From Mauremys mutica (lineage: Eukaryota > Chordata > Testudines > Geoemydidae), in contig NC_059094.1 of NCBI RefSeq assembly GCF_020497125.1, forward strand, positions 4,691,733-4,755,732: a stretch of 64,000 nucleotides of DNA, given 5' to 3'. Shown here in pieces: positions 54,148 through 64,000 of this stretch. The notes below the pieces were generated by a model, which had not been told where the DNA came from, did not search any database, and saw only the letters and a program-made list of their open reading frames with translations. Position 1 is the stretch's first letter. Each line of letters begins with the position of its first letter. A program made the position numbers and the translations under genes.

Positions 54148-54265
54148 AGACTGACTGGCCTGTAGTTCCCTGGATCTTCCTACCTACCTTACGAGAGGAG
54201 ATTCTAGGAGCTTGGTTTCTTTAGTTTAACCAAACGAACGCTGATGGGAGATAGGGTTCTTTTTT
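54148..54265. mobile_element. CR1 5' remainder and adjacent LINE scrap
   Basis: 54148-54180 (AGACTGACTGGCCTGTAGTT...) is the interrupted 5' end of the minus-strand CR1. From about 54188 the plus strand reads YERRF, LGFFSLTKRTL, a fragment of the other CR1 group, followed by a (TTA)n run at 54262-54282. Confidence 0.6.
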
Positions 54266-54282
54266 ATTATTATTATTATTCT

Positions 54283-54607
54283 CAGACAAAAAACTTCACA
54301 TGACAAAAAGGATGAAGGTTTTTGACAGTTGCCTTATTAGTAGTTATCGTAAGGCAAACACAGAGTAGAAACGCACGAGGTTACATCTCTAAAGACACTG
54401 AAACATTTGAAAGCATGGAAACGCACAGAAAAACCACCCAAGCAACCTTAACTCAGCCCCCTAGTGTTACTACCCTTCCATTTTCCCTTTTTTGTGTTTT
54501 TCAGGTCTATTTTTCATGTGTGATTTAAAATACATTAGTAAGGACTTTGTTTAAAGGCTTTAAGAGACCTGCAGCCTATGCCGGCTGACATCTTACATTT
54601 GGAAAAC
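54283..54607. other. Unannotated stretch
   Basis: No recognised gene or repeat. Confidence 0.4.
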
Positions 54608-54812
54608 TGTAGCGGGGCAGTAACCCCGCTCCTGCCCTGAAGGGCTTAAAAGCGCCCTGGGAGAGGGATGTGGTAGGGGAAAACCTGGCCTGATTGGGTG
54701 TGGCCCAGCTGTGGCTACTTCCCCAATCAGCCCAGGTTTCCCCCTACTACAGCCCTCTCCCAGGGCTGTTTTAAGCCCTTCAGGGCTGGAGCGGGGTTAG
54801 TGCCCCGCTACA
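54608..54812 (-). mobile_element. Palindromic LTR-like terminal segment, 205 bp
   Basis: TGTAGCGGGGC at one edge and GCCCCGCTACA at the other are perfect inverted ends, and the arms remain complementary for roughly 95-100 bp each (TTAAGCCCTTCAGGGC against GCCCTGAAGGGCTTAA; CCTGGGAGAGGG against CCCTCTCCCAGG). On the minus strand it follows a gag-like frame and a purine-rich run, the position of a 3' LTR, with TG...CA ends. A foldback MITE is the alternative reading. Confidence 0.55.
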
Positions 54813-54820
54813 CACACCCC

Positions 54821-55343
54821 TCAAAACCCCACGCCCGGGGGAGGGGGCGGTCCCCTAGCCTGTGCAGCCCAGAGATGTCCCGCCAGCCGCATTCGCCTCG
54901 CCTCAGAGTCTTTTAGCTTTCGGGACAGATCTGCCTGCTCCTGGCGGGCTTTTTGGAACCCCACCTCCACCGTCCGATGGGCCTGTTCCACTGTCTCCAG
55001 CCACTCACGCAGGCCTGAGTCCCCCAGGCCCTCTTCCTTCAGGGTCTGGGTCCATTTAGTCCCTTGTCCAGGGCCCACTTGGGCCCCAGCCTCTTGCCAA
55101 GCCCACTCCGTCTGGGTTTCCTTACTGGAGAGTTGCCCAGTGACGGTCTGAGTCCCAACCTTCTTTGGGGTCCCCTCCGTCCCGGCTATCGCCTTCTCCA
55201 GTTCTGGCCCTTCCAGGCCCACAGACACCTCCTCTGGCCTCCGCTCAGTTCCCCTGAGGGGGCAGTGCCTTCTAATATGTCCGGGTACCCGGCAGCTCCA
55301 GCAGGCAGCCCGCCTCCGTGCTGCTTCCCGTGTTCCCTTTGGG
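54821..55343 (-). pseudogene. Gypsy-like Gag C-terminus with zinc knuckle
   Basis: Minus strand: a CCHC zinc knuckle CWSCRVPGHIRRHC (C-x2-C-x4-H-x4-C; about 55260-55303) in one frame, followed by VGLEGPELEKAIAGTEGTPK and a polar, Gln/Glu-rich region (RTVEVGFQKARQEQADLSRK) with coiled-coil character in the 135-aa frame ending near 54821. The downstream part runs into the LTR-like segment without pol. Upstream, the gag text is interrupted by a hAT element and resumes at 56522. Confidence 0.6.
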
Positions 55344-55351
55344 GTTCCATC

Positions 55352-56513
55352 CAGTGATGAGCTGCAAAAATATTAACAACAGGTTCCCTCCTCCTCACCC
55401 CACGAGGGGATCGTGGTCGCCTCTCCCCCCCCGGGACTTCTGCCCCATCCACTCCCTTTCCCTGTCCCCTGACTGCCCCCTGCCGCCCCATCCAACCCCT
55501 CCTCTCGTTCCTGATTGCCACCTGGGATCCCTGCCCCATCCAATCACCCCTTCTCCCTGTCCCCTGACTGCCCCTGGAATCCCTGCCCCTGACTGCCTCC
55601 CGCCACCCCATCCAACCCCTGCTCCTTCCTGACTGCCCCCCCCAGGACCCTTGCCCCCATTCAATCCCCCTGTTCCCTGCCCTCTGACCGCCCAGACCCC
55701 TATCCACCCCCCCACAACCCCTCAAACTCCCCTGCCCTCTTCCAACACCCCCTCCCTGCTCCCTGCCCCCTTACCGTGCTGCCTGGAGCCGGGCTGGGCT
55801 GGAGCCGTGGGGCCAGGACCAGCACTGGCACAGCGGGGGCCGGGCCAGAGCCACGGGGCCAAAGCTGGGGGCACTCGGCTGGGGCCAGGACAGGACGGGG
55901 CTAGGGGCGCTCAGCCGGGACCGGGCTGGGGCTGCTCGGCCGGGACCAGGAGCTGGGCCGGAGGGAGCCACGGGGCTGGAGCCAGGGGCACTCGGCTGGG
56001 GCCGCGACTGGGCTGGGGCTGGGGGCTCTCGGCCGGGGGTGCCAGGCTGGAGGGAGCTGCTCGGCCGGGACCAGGAGCTGGGCCAGAGGGAGCCACAGGG
56101 CCTGAGCCAGGGGCACTCGGCTGGCGCCGGGACTGAGCTGGGGCTGGGGGCTCTCGGCCGGGGGTGCCAGGCTGGAGGGAGCTGCTCGGCCGGGACCAGG
56201 AGCCGGGCCGGAGGGAGTGGCTGAGCCGGCCGCACCTCCCCTCCCCCCCGGCCCCGCGCCCCAGCTTACCTGCTGCTTGTTTCAGGCTTCTCGCAAACAT
56301 CTGATTCGCGGGAAGCAGGGGAGGAGGAGAAGGGGGGCAGAGCATTCAGGAGAGGAGGGGGAAGTGAGCTGGGGCTGGGGCGGAGTGCCGGAGCTTTTGT
56401 TAAATAAAGCCCTAATAGAACCAGTTGTCCTGGAACAACCGGGTCTAAAAGGCCTTCTAAATTTAACAACCCGTTCCTGCGAACCAGTGCGAACCAGCTC
56501 CAGCTCACCACTG
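55352..56513. mobile_element. Long non-autonomous hAT, second copy, inside gag, with 8-bp TSD
   Basis: Ends CAGTGATGAGCTGCAAA and CCAGCTCCAGCTCACCACTG, flanked by identical GTTCCATC at 55344-55351 and 56514-56521. It is in reverse orientation to the copy at 6226-7334 and shares TCTGATTCGCGGGAAGC and GCGGGAAGC-type blocks with it. It holds two tandem arrays: GACTGCCCC/CATCCAACCCC units (about 55420-55690) and GGGACCAGGAGCTGGGCC units (about 55890-56215). No transposase. Confidence 0.87.
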
Positions 56514-56521
56514 GTTCCATC

Positions 56522-57025
56522 CTCTGGCCGGGACTGACGTAGACCTTCCACGTCGGGCTTGGGTATGCCCACCGCAGGTGGCCCTGTCACCCACAGGCCC
56601 AATAGGTCAGCAGCCACCTGGCTTCTGTCTTAAATGCCCCATCCATCAGCAGGTGTAGCAAGCCCTGCGCCCTTCCACAGGCCTCCTGGGCTTGGTGTTC
56701 CGCTGCTCATGCCGCCTGCGGTTCCTTCGGAACTCCCGCCACAGGAGTTGAGTCAGGGCCTGCTGTTCCTCCATGAGCTGGCCCAATTGTTCATGGAGCC
56801 CCACTGGACCTCCCAGATCCCCTGCAGGGCATCAGCCCCCTTCCGCCGGGGCGCTGACACTGGGCCCCAACCAGGGACGACACCTGGGGTCTCAGCATAG
56901 AAAACCCCCATGTACCCAGGATCCATCCCTTGCTTGTAGCTCCAGTGTCTGGGCAATAGTCCCGCTGTCCTGCCTTGCCCCTTGTGTCAGGGTGGACTTC
57001 CTCTGCCCACGTTCTCCACCACTTG
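56522..57025 (-). pseudogene. Gypsy-like Gag N-terminal part, degraded zinc knuckle
   Basis: Minus strand: after a region with EEQQALTQLLWREFRRN-like, Arg-rich text (about 56690-56760), a second knuckle reads YWACG, stop, QGHLRWAY (about 56574-56605), where the first and last Cys are replaced by Tyr. With the knuckle at 55260 this makes the usual pair of a Gypsy nucleocapsid once the hAT is disregarded. It ends upstream near an LTR-like terminus. Confidence 0.5.
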
Positions 57026-57081
57026 TAGCGATGTGGGACTCACCCATGCAGCGCCTCCTGCAGGTTGTCTCTGGGAATTAG
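57026..57081 (-). mobile_element. Possible 5' LTR end and primer-binding region
   Basis: On the minus strand GGGTGAGTCCCACATCGCTA|CA is followed by AGTGGTGGAGAACGTGGGCA, the arrangement of an LTR 3' end and a primer-binding site. The LTR text does not match the segment at 54608-54812, so the two may come from different families or a recombinant element. Confidence 0.35.
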
Positions 57082-57830
57082 CATTTCCAGCCTCCGGAGT
57101 GCCTTCTGCAGGCCGGTGTCCCACTGCCGCTTGGCCCCCATGTCCCTCCCAGGACTCTGGTGCCCCATTGGTATGGGTGGCCAGCCCCCGGACCTGAAGG
57201 AAGGGCTCAGTGAAACTTGTGGCCTCCATGAGGGTAAATGGGGCCCTGACGCTGGCCCTAGTGGACACGGGATGCAGCCAGACCCTCATCCATGATAGGG
57301 TGGTATCTAACCCTGAGCCTACAGGGAAGAAGATACAATTACAGTGTGTCCATGGGGACATACGGCTCTGTCCCAAGGATAGGGTTAAACTGGAGATCAC
57401 CCCGCACTACGTGGTCTTCCAGTTTGGGGTCACCCTCAGACTAGCATTTTTACTGTGATCCAGGGGCATGACTGGCCTTGGTTCAAGCTCCTAAGGGGCT
57501 ACAGGCACTGAAACTCAGGCAGGAAGGAGGCAGCAACCCCGCAGAGAGGGCTACTCAGCCATTCAGCAGATCCTGACTTAGGAGAGGACTCTTCTGACCC
57601 CCCCCTATGGCCCCAGATGGACCATCACCTCAGGCAGAGACTTTCATAAGGCCCCAAGGGAACTGGAATCCGACGGGGACTTCGTCCAGGAGCAAAGGGA
57701 AAACCTGATCCTAAGCCGGCCCTGGAAACAAGCAATGACCCCCAGCCTGGAAGTTGGGACAGGACCTGCTACCCACAAGGGCCCCGCTTTGAGATCCGGA
57801 GGAACTGCCGTACCGCATGGTTAAGTCAAT
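57082..57830 (+). pseudogene. Gypsy-like protease fragment, plus strand
   Basis: VNGALTLALVDTGCSQTLIH (about 57232-57291) has the retropepsin active-site triad D-T-G with its hydrophobic lead-in, followed by QLQCVHGDIRLCPKDRVKLE, typical of the spacing in turtle Gypsy proteases. Decayed text after the stop (FVQEQRENLILSRPWKQAMT, about 57680-57740) resembles the spacer before the RT. No RT is present and the stop at about 57456 ends the frame. Orientation is opposite to the gag at 54821-57025, so this is a separate element or a rearrangement. Confidence 0.6.
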
Positions 57831-57839
57831 ATGGTTGTG

Positions 57840-57927
57840 CTCAGCCACCGGGCTGTGTAGTCCAATGGCCAGAGTCAACAGGATTTCCCTTGTTGGCAGG
57901 GGAACTGGGAACAGGACTCCCCTTGTT
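57840..57927 (-). mobile_element. LTR-like sequence, part 1
   Basis: TGTGTAGTCCAATGGCCAGA and GTCAACAGGATTTCCC resemble GTGTGGCCCAATGGCCGGAG at 58286; the two pieces flank a CR1 fragment. Confidence 0.4.
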
Positions 57928-58244
57928 GGCAGTTTTTAACCTGTGGAATTCCTTGCCAGAAGATGTTGTGAAGGCCAAGACCATAACAAGGTTCAAAAAA
58001 GAATTGGATAATGTCCTGGAGGATAGGTCCATCAATGGCTATTAGCCAGGGAGGGCAGGGATGGTGTCCCTAGCCTCTGTTTGCTAGAAGCTGGGAATGA
58101 GCGACAGGGGATGGATCCCTTGATGATTCCCTGTTCTGTTCATTCCCTCTGGGCCACCTGGCAATGCCACTGTCAGAAGACAGGATACTGGGCTAGATGG
58201 ACCTTTGGTCTGACCCAGAAGGGACATTCTTATGTTCTTATGAA
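57928..58244 (+). mobile_element. CR1 3' end (older subfamily)
   Basis: AACCTGTGGAATTCCTTGCC, GAGGATAGGTCCATCAATGG and GGGCTAGATGGACCTTTGGT are the C-terminal and 3' UTR landmarks of the same subfamily as 43823-45027, ending TTCTTATGTTCTTATGAAG. Confidence 0.85.
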
Positions 58245-58851
58245 GTGTGGCCCAATGGCTGGACTCCCCTTAACTGCAGGGGAGTGTGGCCCAATGGCCG
58301 GAGTCAATACAGCCACCCACGACTGAAGTTTAAGGTGGCCAAGTGGCCAGTACCTGGGGGCCATCACCAGGGGGATGGCAGTCCCAGTAGGGGGACCCGG
58401 TCCCACCCGATTCCACTGGGCCCTGACCCAGGGCCCTAACAGTGGGGGAGCAGTCTGCCACTTGGTCAGTGGGGAATCCCACTGAAATACGCTGACGTCA
58501 TGAGGTTGGGAGGTAGCACTCCCTCACCGGGTCACTTCCTACTGGCTTTCCTGCAGCAGTGATCCATAGGCTCCTCAGTCCTGGAGGCTCCCTGGGGTTC
58601 TGATAGCAGCAGGCCTCGGGGCCTGGTTTCTGACTCTTCAGCTCCCATAGGCAAGGGCTGTAACGGTTCCTGGGCTGGAGTCTCTAACAAGTGGCCTTCC
58701 TCCTTGGCAGTCAGCCCAGACTGAGCTAGGCTGCTCCCTTTTATACTGCAGCAGCCCAGCAGGGTCGAGGGGGTGTGGCTTTGGCTGCTAAGAGCACTGC
58801 TTTAACCCCTTCTGCTGCAGTGTGGGGTCAGTCCACCCCGTCACACCCCAC
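58245..58851 (-). mobile_element. LTR with TATA box, minus strand
   Basis: On the minus strand it opens TGTGACGGGGTGGACTGACC at 58851, and about 110 bp inside has CAGTATAAAAGGGAGCAGCC, a clear TATA box. Downstream text includes GGGCCCTGGGTCAGGG and CCACCATTGGGCCACAC-like repeats. TSDs were not found and the 3' end is unclear. Confidence 0.5.
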
Positions 58852-60708
58852 TACACAGGTATGTCTGGCTGCTTGGCTGTCTTGGCTTTGGACTCTGCAG
58901 GTTGATAGGTTTGGGGTGCCTATGTATGTGATGCCATGTAGTTCTCCTGTACTGCATCACTGAATTACTAGGAGTCTGCTTGTCTACAGGGGCAGCTGCC
59001 ATTTTGCGAGGCAAAACTGATCAGCATGTTATAGGGAAGGTCCAAAAACTGAGTTTTTATATGGACGACCACAGCTGTGTTTCTCCAACAAGCTGTAGCA
59101 GAAGGGAAATCAAGTCATAACAATTTTGTAGCCACAGGCCCGGCCTGGTTCAGTCATCCCTGCTAAACTGTCCCACATTTCCGTTTTGCCACTTGCTACC
59201 CCCTTTCTGTCCTTTAGAACTGTAGCCCTTCCAGCACCACTTACCAACAACATTCAGCAGTATTACAGCAAGCTGTCTCCTCGCTCACCTCTGGATGGTG
59301 CAGTTGTTTCTCTCCTCGACCAGCACTGCCTGCCCTTTTTATGATCTCACATGCCTTCCAGGAGCTTCTCAGTTGATTCGCACACCTGCTCTGGCCCCTT
59401 CCCTCCTTATTTGGGCAATAGGCACCAATGCTATTCAAGGTGGAGGCCTTGACCAGTTGAGAGCAAATCCAGGAATGCTGATAATACGGAGACCTCTGTG
59501 TGCACCATTGGCAAGGCAATATACAGCTTCCTGAAATGGAACCGGTACAGAAATAAGCAGAAGATCAAACGGTTTCTTGAGGGGACATGTTTTTAAGAAA
59601 AAGCAGCAAGTTAAGGATGCATAAATCTGCAAAAAGATGTCACAGCATAGAGGAGGAAAGAATGGAAGGAATTTTAGCAGAGGAAAAGCAAGAAGTGCCA
59701 TAAAAAGATGTAGCAATTAATGAGAGGAAATACTCTCAAGAGGCACATGAGTTTACATGAGGAAACTATTTTTACATGGCAAAAAATACTTCAAAGAGGC
59801 ACTAATAAAGAACTGCCATACCACAGCATAGCATCGTGCCGTTCAAAGGGGTGATGCTACTTTCAAAGATGAAGGAACTACAAGATCTCCCTATGTGACA
59901 GGAGTAGAAAAATAGGTACAAGATGAAAACATCACAACTGTCACAATATGCTGCTCCCTTTTTTGGGTGGGTGCTCATCGGCAAGCCTGACCAGCTGAAA
60001 AGTAGAGCCACTCAAAGTTTGTCAAACAACAACAACAACAACAACAAAATTGAAAAATGACCTTTTTGCTAAATCAGATGTTTTAATGAAAAATCTTTAT
60101 TTTCTCAAATATTTCTATTTTGTTTACAAAATTGGAAAATGAAAAATTTACTCTTTTCTTTTTTCATTTTGTTTTTAAATTTCCAGTGGCTCATTTTGTC
60201 CTTCCTCTCCTGCCCCCTCCATTTTTCAGTGCGAAATGTAAAAACAAAAAGAGAAAAAATAAAAATCAAAAGTAAGTAAAACCAAAAATGAAACATTTCA
60301 AACAAAAAATCATTCTTTCCGGACACCTTTGGAATGAACATTATTTCAACATTTTCAAAACTTTTCATTACTCTTTTTTAATTCAATTTTCAGCCATCTC
60401 TACTTAAAAACAATGGACCTGATTCTGCTCTTAGTTTGGCTGATGTAAATCAGGAGCAACTTCATTGAAGTAAATAGTGTTGAACCAGTGAAAATGGGGA
60501 ATTCAGGTCAGAATTAGGCCCAGTGCTAACAAGGCAGTTAGTAAAACACTGGAAGGGAAATCAGCTCCTTCTCGCAGAAGCAAAACCCAGCCAGAGAGCA
60601 CAACACCAAATAAATGAAATGACTGCATTTCAGCAGAGTTCACTGTGTGATCACTTATGAAACTGGGTGCTGACTGGGTGCTGCAGAGGTATTTATAAAT
60701 CAGTGCCA
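58852..60708. other. Unannotated stretch with AT-rich repeat
   Basis: No gene recognised. (CAA)n at about 60026-60049; 60050-60420 is an AT-rich repeat of alternating A- and T-tracts with much self-complementarity (AAAATGAAAAATTTAC, TCATTTTGTTTTTAAATTTC), possibly an old DNA transposon. Confidence 0.4.
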
Positions 60709-60813
60709 GGTTTCAGCACAGCCGTGTTAGTCTGTATCAGCAAAAAAACCGAGGAGTCCTTGTGGCACCTTAGAGACTAACCCATTTATTTGGGCATAAG
60801 CTTTTGTGGGCTA
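60709..60813 (-). mobile_element. Penelope-like element end fragment
   Basis: GGTTTCAGCACAGCCGTGTT (tail), GTCCTTGTGGCACCTTAGAG and GCATAAGCTTTTGTGGGCTA (part of the hammerhead-like block). Truncated inside stem II. Confidence 0.8.
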
Positions 60814-61720
60814 GAAATTAGTAACACTCAGAGTGACCTTCAATCTCACATCTCTCAGAATGTTATGGGCAGCCCCTAAAATGTTTGCATCTGAGCAATG
60901 ATCATGATGTGTGTGTTCTGTGAGGAGCCTGCTTGTGAAATATGTTAATTTCTCTGTAATTTAAGGGGAGCCAAATCATGTGCCAGTCTGAGAATCTGAA
61001 CAACATGGACACAGCAGAGTATCTTGGTGGCTTTAATTTAAGAACTGGGGACCCTAAAAATTCCATGAGACCTTTCCCGTTCAAATGGATGCAGGATGGA
61101 GGATGCCGCGAAAGTAACAAGATCTTCTCCTGCTTTTCTAGTGACTGAGGTGGCATGGGCTTTTTTAAACTGCTTAAGCAGTTTGTAGTGCAAGCATCTT
61201 TGGAGGAAAGGAAACTAAAGAATGTGAATCTGTTTTCTGCTTTGATTGTTCTGTGTCCCAGTTCCTCCAATGCAATTATTTAATTCAGCTGTCTCCTTAT
61301 ATGTGTTTGGGTGAAATGTGTTTACATGATATTTAAATGATATTTGGCCTTAGTGACAGCCCTCTGCAAGGGCTGAATTTCACCTTCTATGCATTTCTGT
61401 GGCAGAGGCTGAGAGAATTTCCTTAAGGAATAGCATGGTGTCCAGGAGAGCAACAAATCATGATTTGAGAAAAGATGCCCTTTGCCTCTCTGAGCTGGAA
61501 TCAGAAGTAGAAGCAATATCCAGGATTTTGGTTTAAGGTCGTCTTTATTTTCCACTAAAGGCAAACATATGTGAAAGCAGTTTTGAAAACCCAGTTACGG
61601 ACTGTAATGTTGTAGGTATTTTGGTTATGCTGATTGCCACCTCTGGCCAATGTGAGAATAGCTATGTCCTGTTTGAAGCCCCAGTGCTGTACTGAGCATT
61701 TGCCAGGGGGCTGGCATAGA
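60814..61720. other. Unannotated stretch
   Basis: No recognised gene or repeat. Confidence 0.4.
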
Positions 61721-61808
61721 TTCATAGAATATCAGGGTTGGAAGGGACCTCAGGAGGTATGTAGTCCCACCCCCTGCTCAAAGCAGGACCAATCCCCAAT
61801 TAAATCAT
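61721..61808 (-). mobile_element. CR1 (or CR1-tailed SINE) 3' end
   Basis: TTCATAGAATATCAGGGTTG, GGGACCTCAGGAGG and CTGCTCAAAGCAGGACCAAT are the antisense CR1 3' end; it is too short to say whether the source is CR1 itself or the SINE sharing this tail. Confidence 0.8.
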
Positions 61809-64000
61809 GGTGCCTGAGGAAGTTTTTCCAAGGTGCAGGGTGATTCGTTTTCTGTGTGAACCTGTGCTGGAATAACACACCTCCTTTTTCAGTTCTAATC
61901 TGTATTGGGTCTCCATCTACTGCACAAACAAATAGCTGCATGGTAATGTGGAGACAGAGAGACAATCTGTGCTCTAGGCCTCCTCCAGCATGTGGCATTT
62001 CCTCACTTTAGTTCATTTAACACAGAGGACATGGCTAATCCCAGGCAATTTAATCTTGAAGGATAATCCAATTCTAAAGATTTCTGGGACCCACTAGGGG
62101 GCGCTGTGCCACCAAGAGGAAAGGTTTCTGGCCATTGGGCAACAGAGCTGGAGTGAAGCCTTGCTGCCCCACCTCTTCTCCGATAGGAATCCCAGTTCTT
62201 TCCTGGCCTCTGCTTACGGCCCCAGCGGCTAGGAAGAGGAGAGGGGAGTGACCTGCCCTGAGGGGACTCTGGGCAGACGCAGGACAGGACGGTCTGACGT
62301 GGATCCAGCAGTCTGTGTGGGCACAAGGGCCAGCCGCTGGGGAATGCACTGCTAGCAGACACTCAGCTGCTCCAGCAAGGAGGGTGGTATAAGGACCTAT
62401 GCAGAACAAGGACCAGGCAGATGAGGATTTCACTCTGCTTCAGGGCTTGCACCTTCTGGCTCTCAAGGGGAGTCGAAGGGGGGTATCTGACTAGTGGGGT
62501 TTTGTAAGTTTCCCTAGCTTGAAAAAATCCGAGGGAAAAAAGTGAAAAGCCCATCATGGGTTTTATGAGATGAAACGTCAAGCAGACACTATCTGAGTCA
62601 CTCCCTGAGTATAATAAGCTCGGACACAGACAGAACCATTTGGCACGTTGGCCAAAATGCAAAGGCTGCAATTCTGTAAACAAACTGCAAAGGCACAATA
62701 ATCCAGGCCCCGGCCTGTTCGCTCGATAGGCCCTTACACCAGTTGCATCTAGATACCAATACGCTCTCACCCACCTATTTTCTTTCCAGGACATGGCCAA
62801 TGTCACCATTTTGGCCAAACCAGTCCAGATATGCTAAAGCACGTTCAACAGATGTTGAGCCAACTGGAAAGAGGAGGCAGGACTCTAAAAATTATCTGCC
62901 CTGCCTTCTGCCACAAGTTTCCATCATTTCGATGCCACAAACTGTGATGTGGCCTCCTTCGCCAACAGAGACCTTCCTTGTTAATGGTAGAAGAGAATGA
63001 GGGACATGAGGATTATGTTCCATTGGCACCAGTTCAGCCTCCTCTGGGCTCAACCTGCAGCCTGTCTATGTGGGATCAGTCTTTTTGAGTAAGTAGTGGA
63101 AAGCTTCCATAGCGTCTGTGAATGATTTGTTTAATTTTGTTCCGTGTGGTTCCAGTTCTTTATTGTTAATTAGAACAAGCCAGATTTCCTCTCATGACAG
63201 TTGTGATGTCAGCCTCAAATTTGTCAAGTCCCCGTGAAACCTTCAGTTGTTCTTGTGCAGTTTGCCTCTGCAGAGACTCTGCTTGTGTGAATTGTGTCCT
63301 GTGTTGTGAACAAACACTTCTTGTGCTTAATGCAAGTTTCAACATTACAGCTACATTTTGATGATATCGTCAGAACTATTATCTTCCAGGACAGGAAAAC
63401 TCATCAGTGTTCTGCCCTGGGACTCCAGTAGACAAAAGTTCATTCAATCACACATTTGATCTTGGAAAATGACAACTCCTCTCGCCCCGACTTTTTGTAC
63501 TTTTTGAGGTGAGCCCAAATCTTTCCTGTCTTGCTACTTAACGCCTCTTGACAAAGATCATATTTTGCATGACAGATTTCTCTGTTTTGATCATGTTAGT
63601 TCATTTGTTGCTTGTTTCCTACCTCCCTCCGTTTTTGGCACATTGAATGAGATAAATTCATACACTAGCGATTGGTCATCACTAATCTTGCATTTGCAGT
63701 ATTGACTGGCAGCACCAGTGAGGAGAAGAATCAACCATCCAGGGAATGCAATAATATGAAGACTGACAAGCTTTATGCAGCCCTGTTACTGGGGCTGGTC
63801 CGTCTTCCGCATGTTCCTAGCTTCTACCAAACCAAGCCTCTGCCCCACAGCTCACAACTGTACTCGCTCTCCTGTCTTCGGTTTCCAATGACCATTGATC
63901 CCACTTGTCTTGGGGGGCTAGCCCTTTAAGGGAGTTGGACTGAGCCCCGCTGGGCCTAGTTATCTGGCTCAAGCTGATGGATTTGGGCTTGGGCTAGTGT
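61809..64000. other. Unannotated stretch to the window end
   Basis: No recognised transposon, RNA gene or coding region on either strand. Confidence 0.4.

Noticed and set aside
55186..56345. ORFs up to 179 aa
   Set aside because: Mostly minisatellite text of the second hAT copy fused to short gag pieces; only the zinc-knuckle part is kept.
59241..59519. 92-aa minus-strand ORF rich in cysteine
   Set aside because: No motif, spacing or context to support a gene.
62003..62818. Overlapping minus-strand ORFs of 119-151 aa
   Set aside because: No recognisable domain or splice structure, and lengths are within chance for moderately GC-rich DNA.

Overview
The window looks like accessory (non-coding, repeat-rich) nuclear DNA of a reptile, most likely a cryptodiran turtle. 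The reasons are the very high density of CR1 LINEs ending in ATTCTATG-type 3' tails, a tRNA-derived SINE whose 3' half is CR1-like (the Cry/tortoise Pol III SINE type), many hAT and Tigger-like DNA transposon remnants with clean target-site duplications (TSDs), a chelonian-type LTR, and Penelope-like elements (PLEs) with their characteristic LTR-like ends. There are no bacterial genes, operons or CRISPR arrays, so nearly every long ORF is a transposon ORF or a GC-rich/minisatellite artefact.

Layout. 1-34 kb: a minus-strand LTR (75-855), a plus CR1 split by a PLE fragment (930-3446), and then mostly single-copy DNA sprinkled with hAT/Tigger MITEs, MIR-like SINEs and old LINE pieces. This stretch probably holds the introns of one host gene on the minus strand: a CpG-island promoter with a non-coding first exon and splice donor near 33.13 kb, and two short splice-flanked open exons at 9139-9222 and 4707-4775. 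I could not name the gene. Just upstream of the promoter is a C-rich minisatellite (33345-33990).

34-44 kb is the centrepiece. A plus-strand CR1 (34346-43822) is interrupted by a nearly intact minus-strand CR1 (35283-38598), and then by a 4352-bp palindrome made of two head-to-head Penelope-like elements (38679-43030). The palindrome arms are exactly equal in length (2149 bp), differ by one amino acid in about 660, surround a 14-nt single-copy loop, differ only by a 40-nt one-sided tail, and are flanked as a unit by one 12-bp TSD. I read this as one snap-back (self-primed) cDNA that was integrated in a single event. Both arms keep open reading frames for RT plus GIY-YIG endonuclease, but both lack the native N-terminus.

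44-47.4 kb: a tail-to-tail pair of older CR1 copies, the second broken by two DNA transposons. 48-49.7 kb: hAT remnants and a C-rich minisatellite. 49.8-54.2 kb: a minus CR1 carrying an intact C-terminal RT ORF, split by a plus CR1 that retains its 5' UTR, ORF1 (zinc-ribbon-like motif plus SGNH esterase) and ORF2 endonuclease but has lost most of the RT. 54.6-58.9 kb: broken Gypsy-like LTR retroelements (gag with two zinc knuckles, a retropepsin fragment, LTR-like ends) interrupted by a 1.16-kb hAT element and a CR1 tail. 59-64 kb: mostly unrecognised sequence with a PLE scrap and a CR1 3' end.

There is no pathway linking these parts. The functional relations are those of transposition: CR1 provides the target for other retroelements and the 3' end for the SINE, non-autonomous hATs depend on transposase from elsewhere, and the PLE palindrome carries its own RT/endonuclease coding capacity plus outward-facing promoter/ribozyme-like ends. 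All identifications are by eye; no database search was possible.
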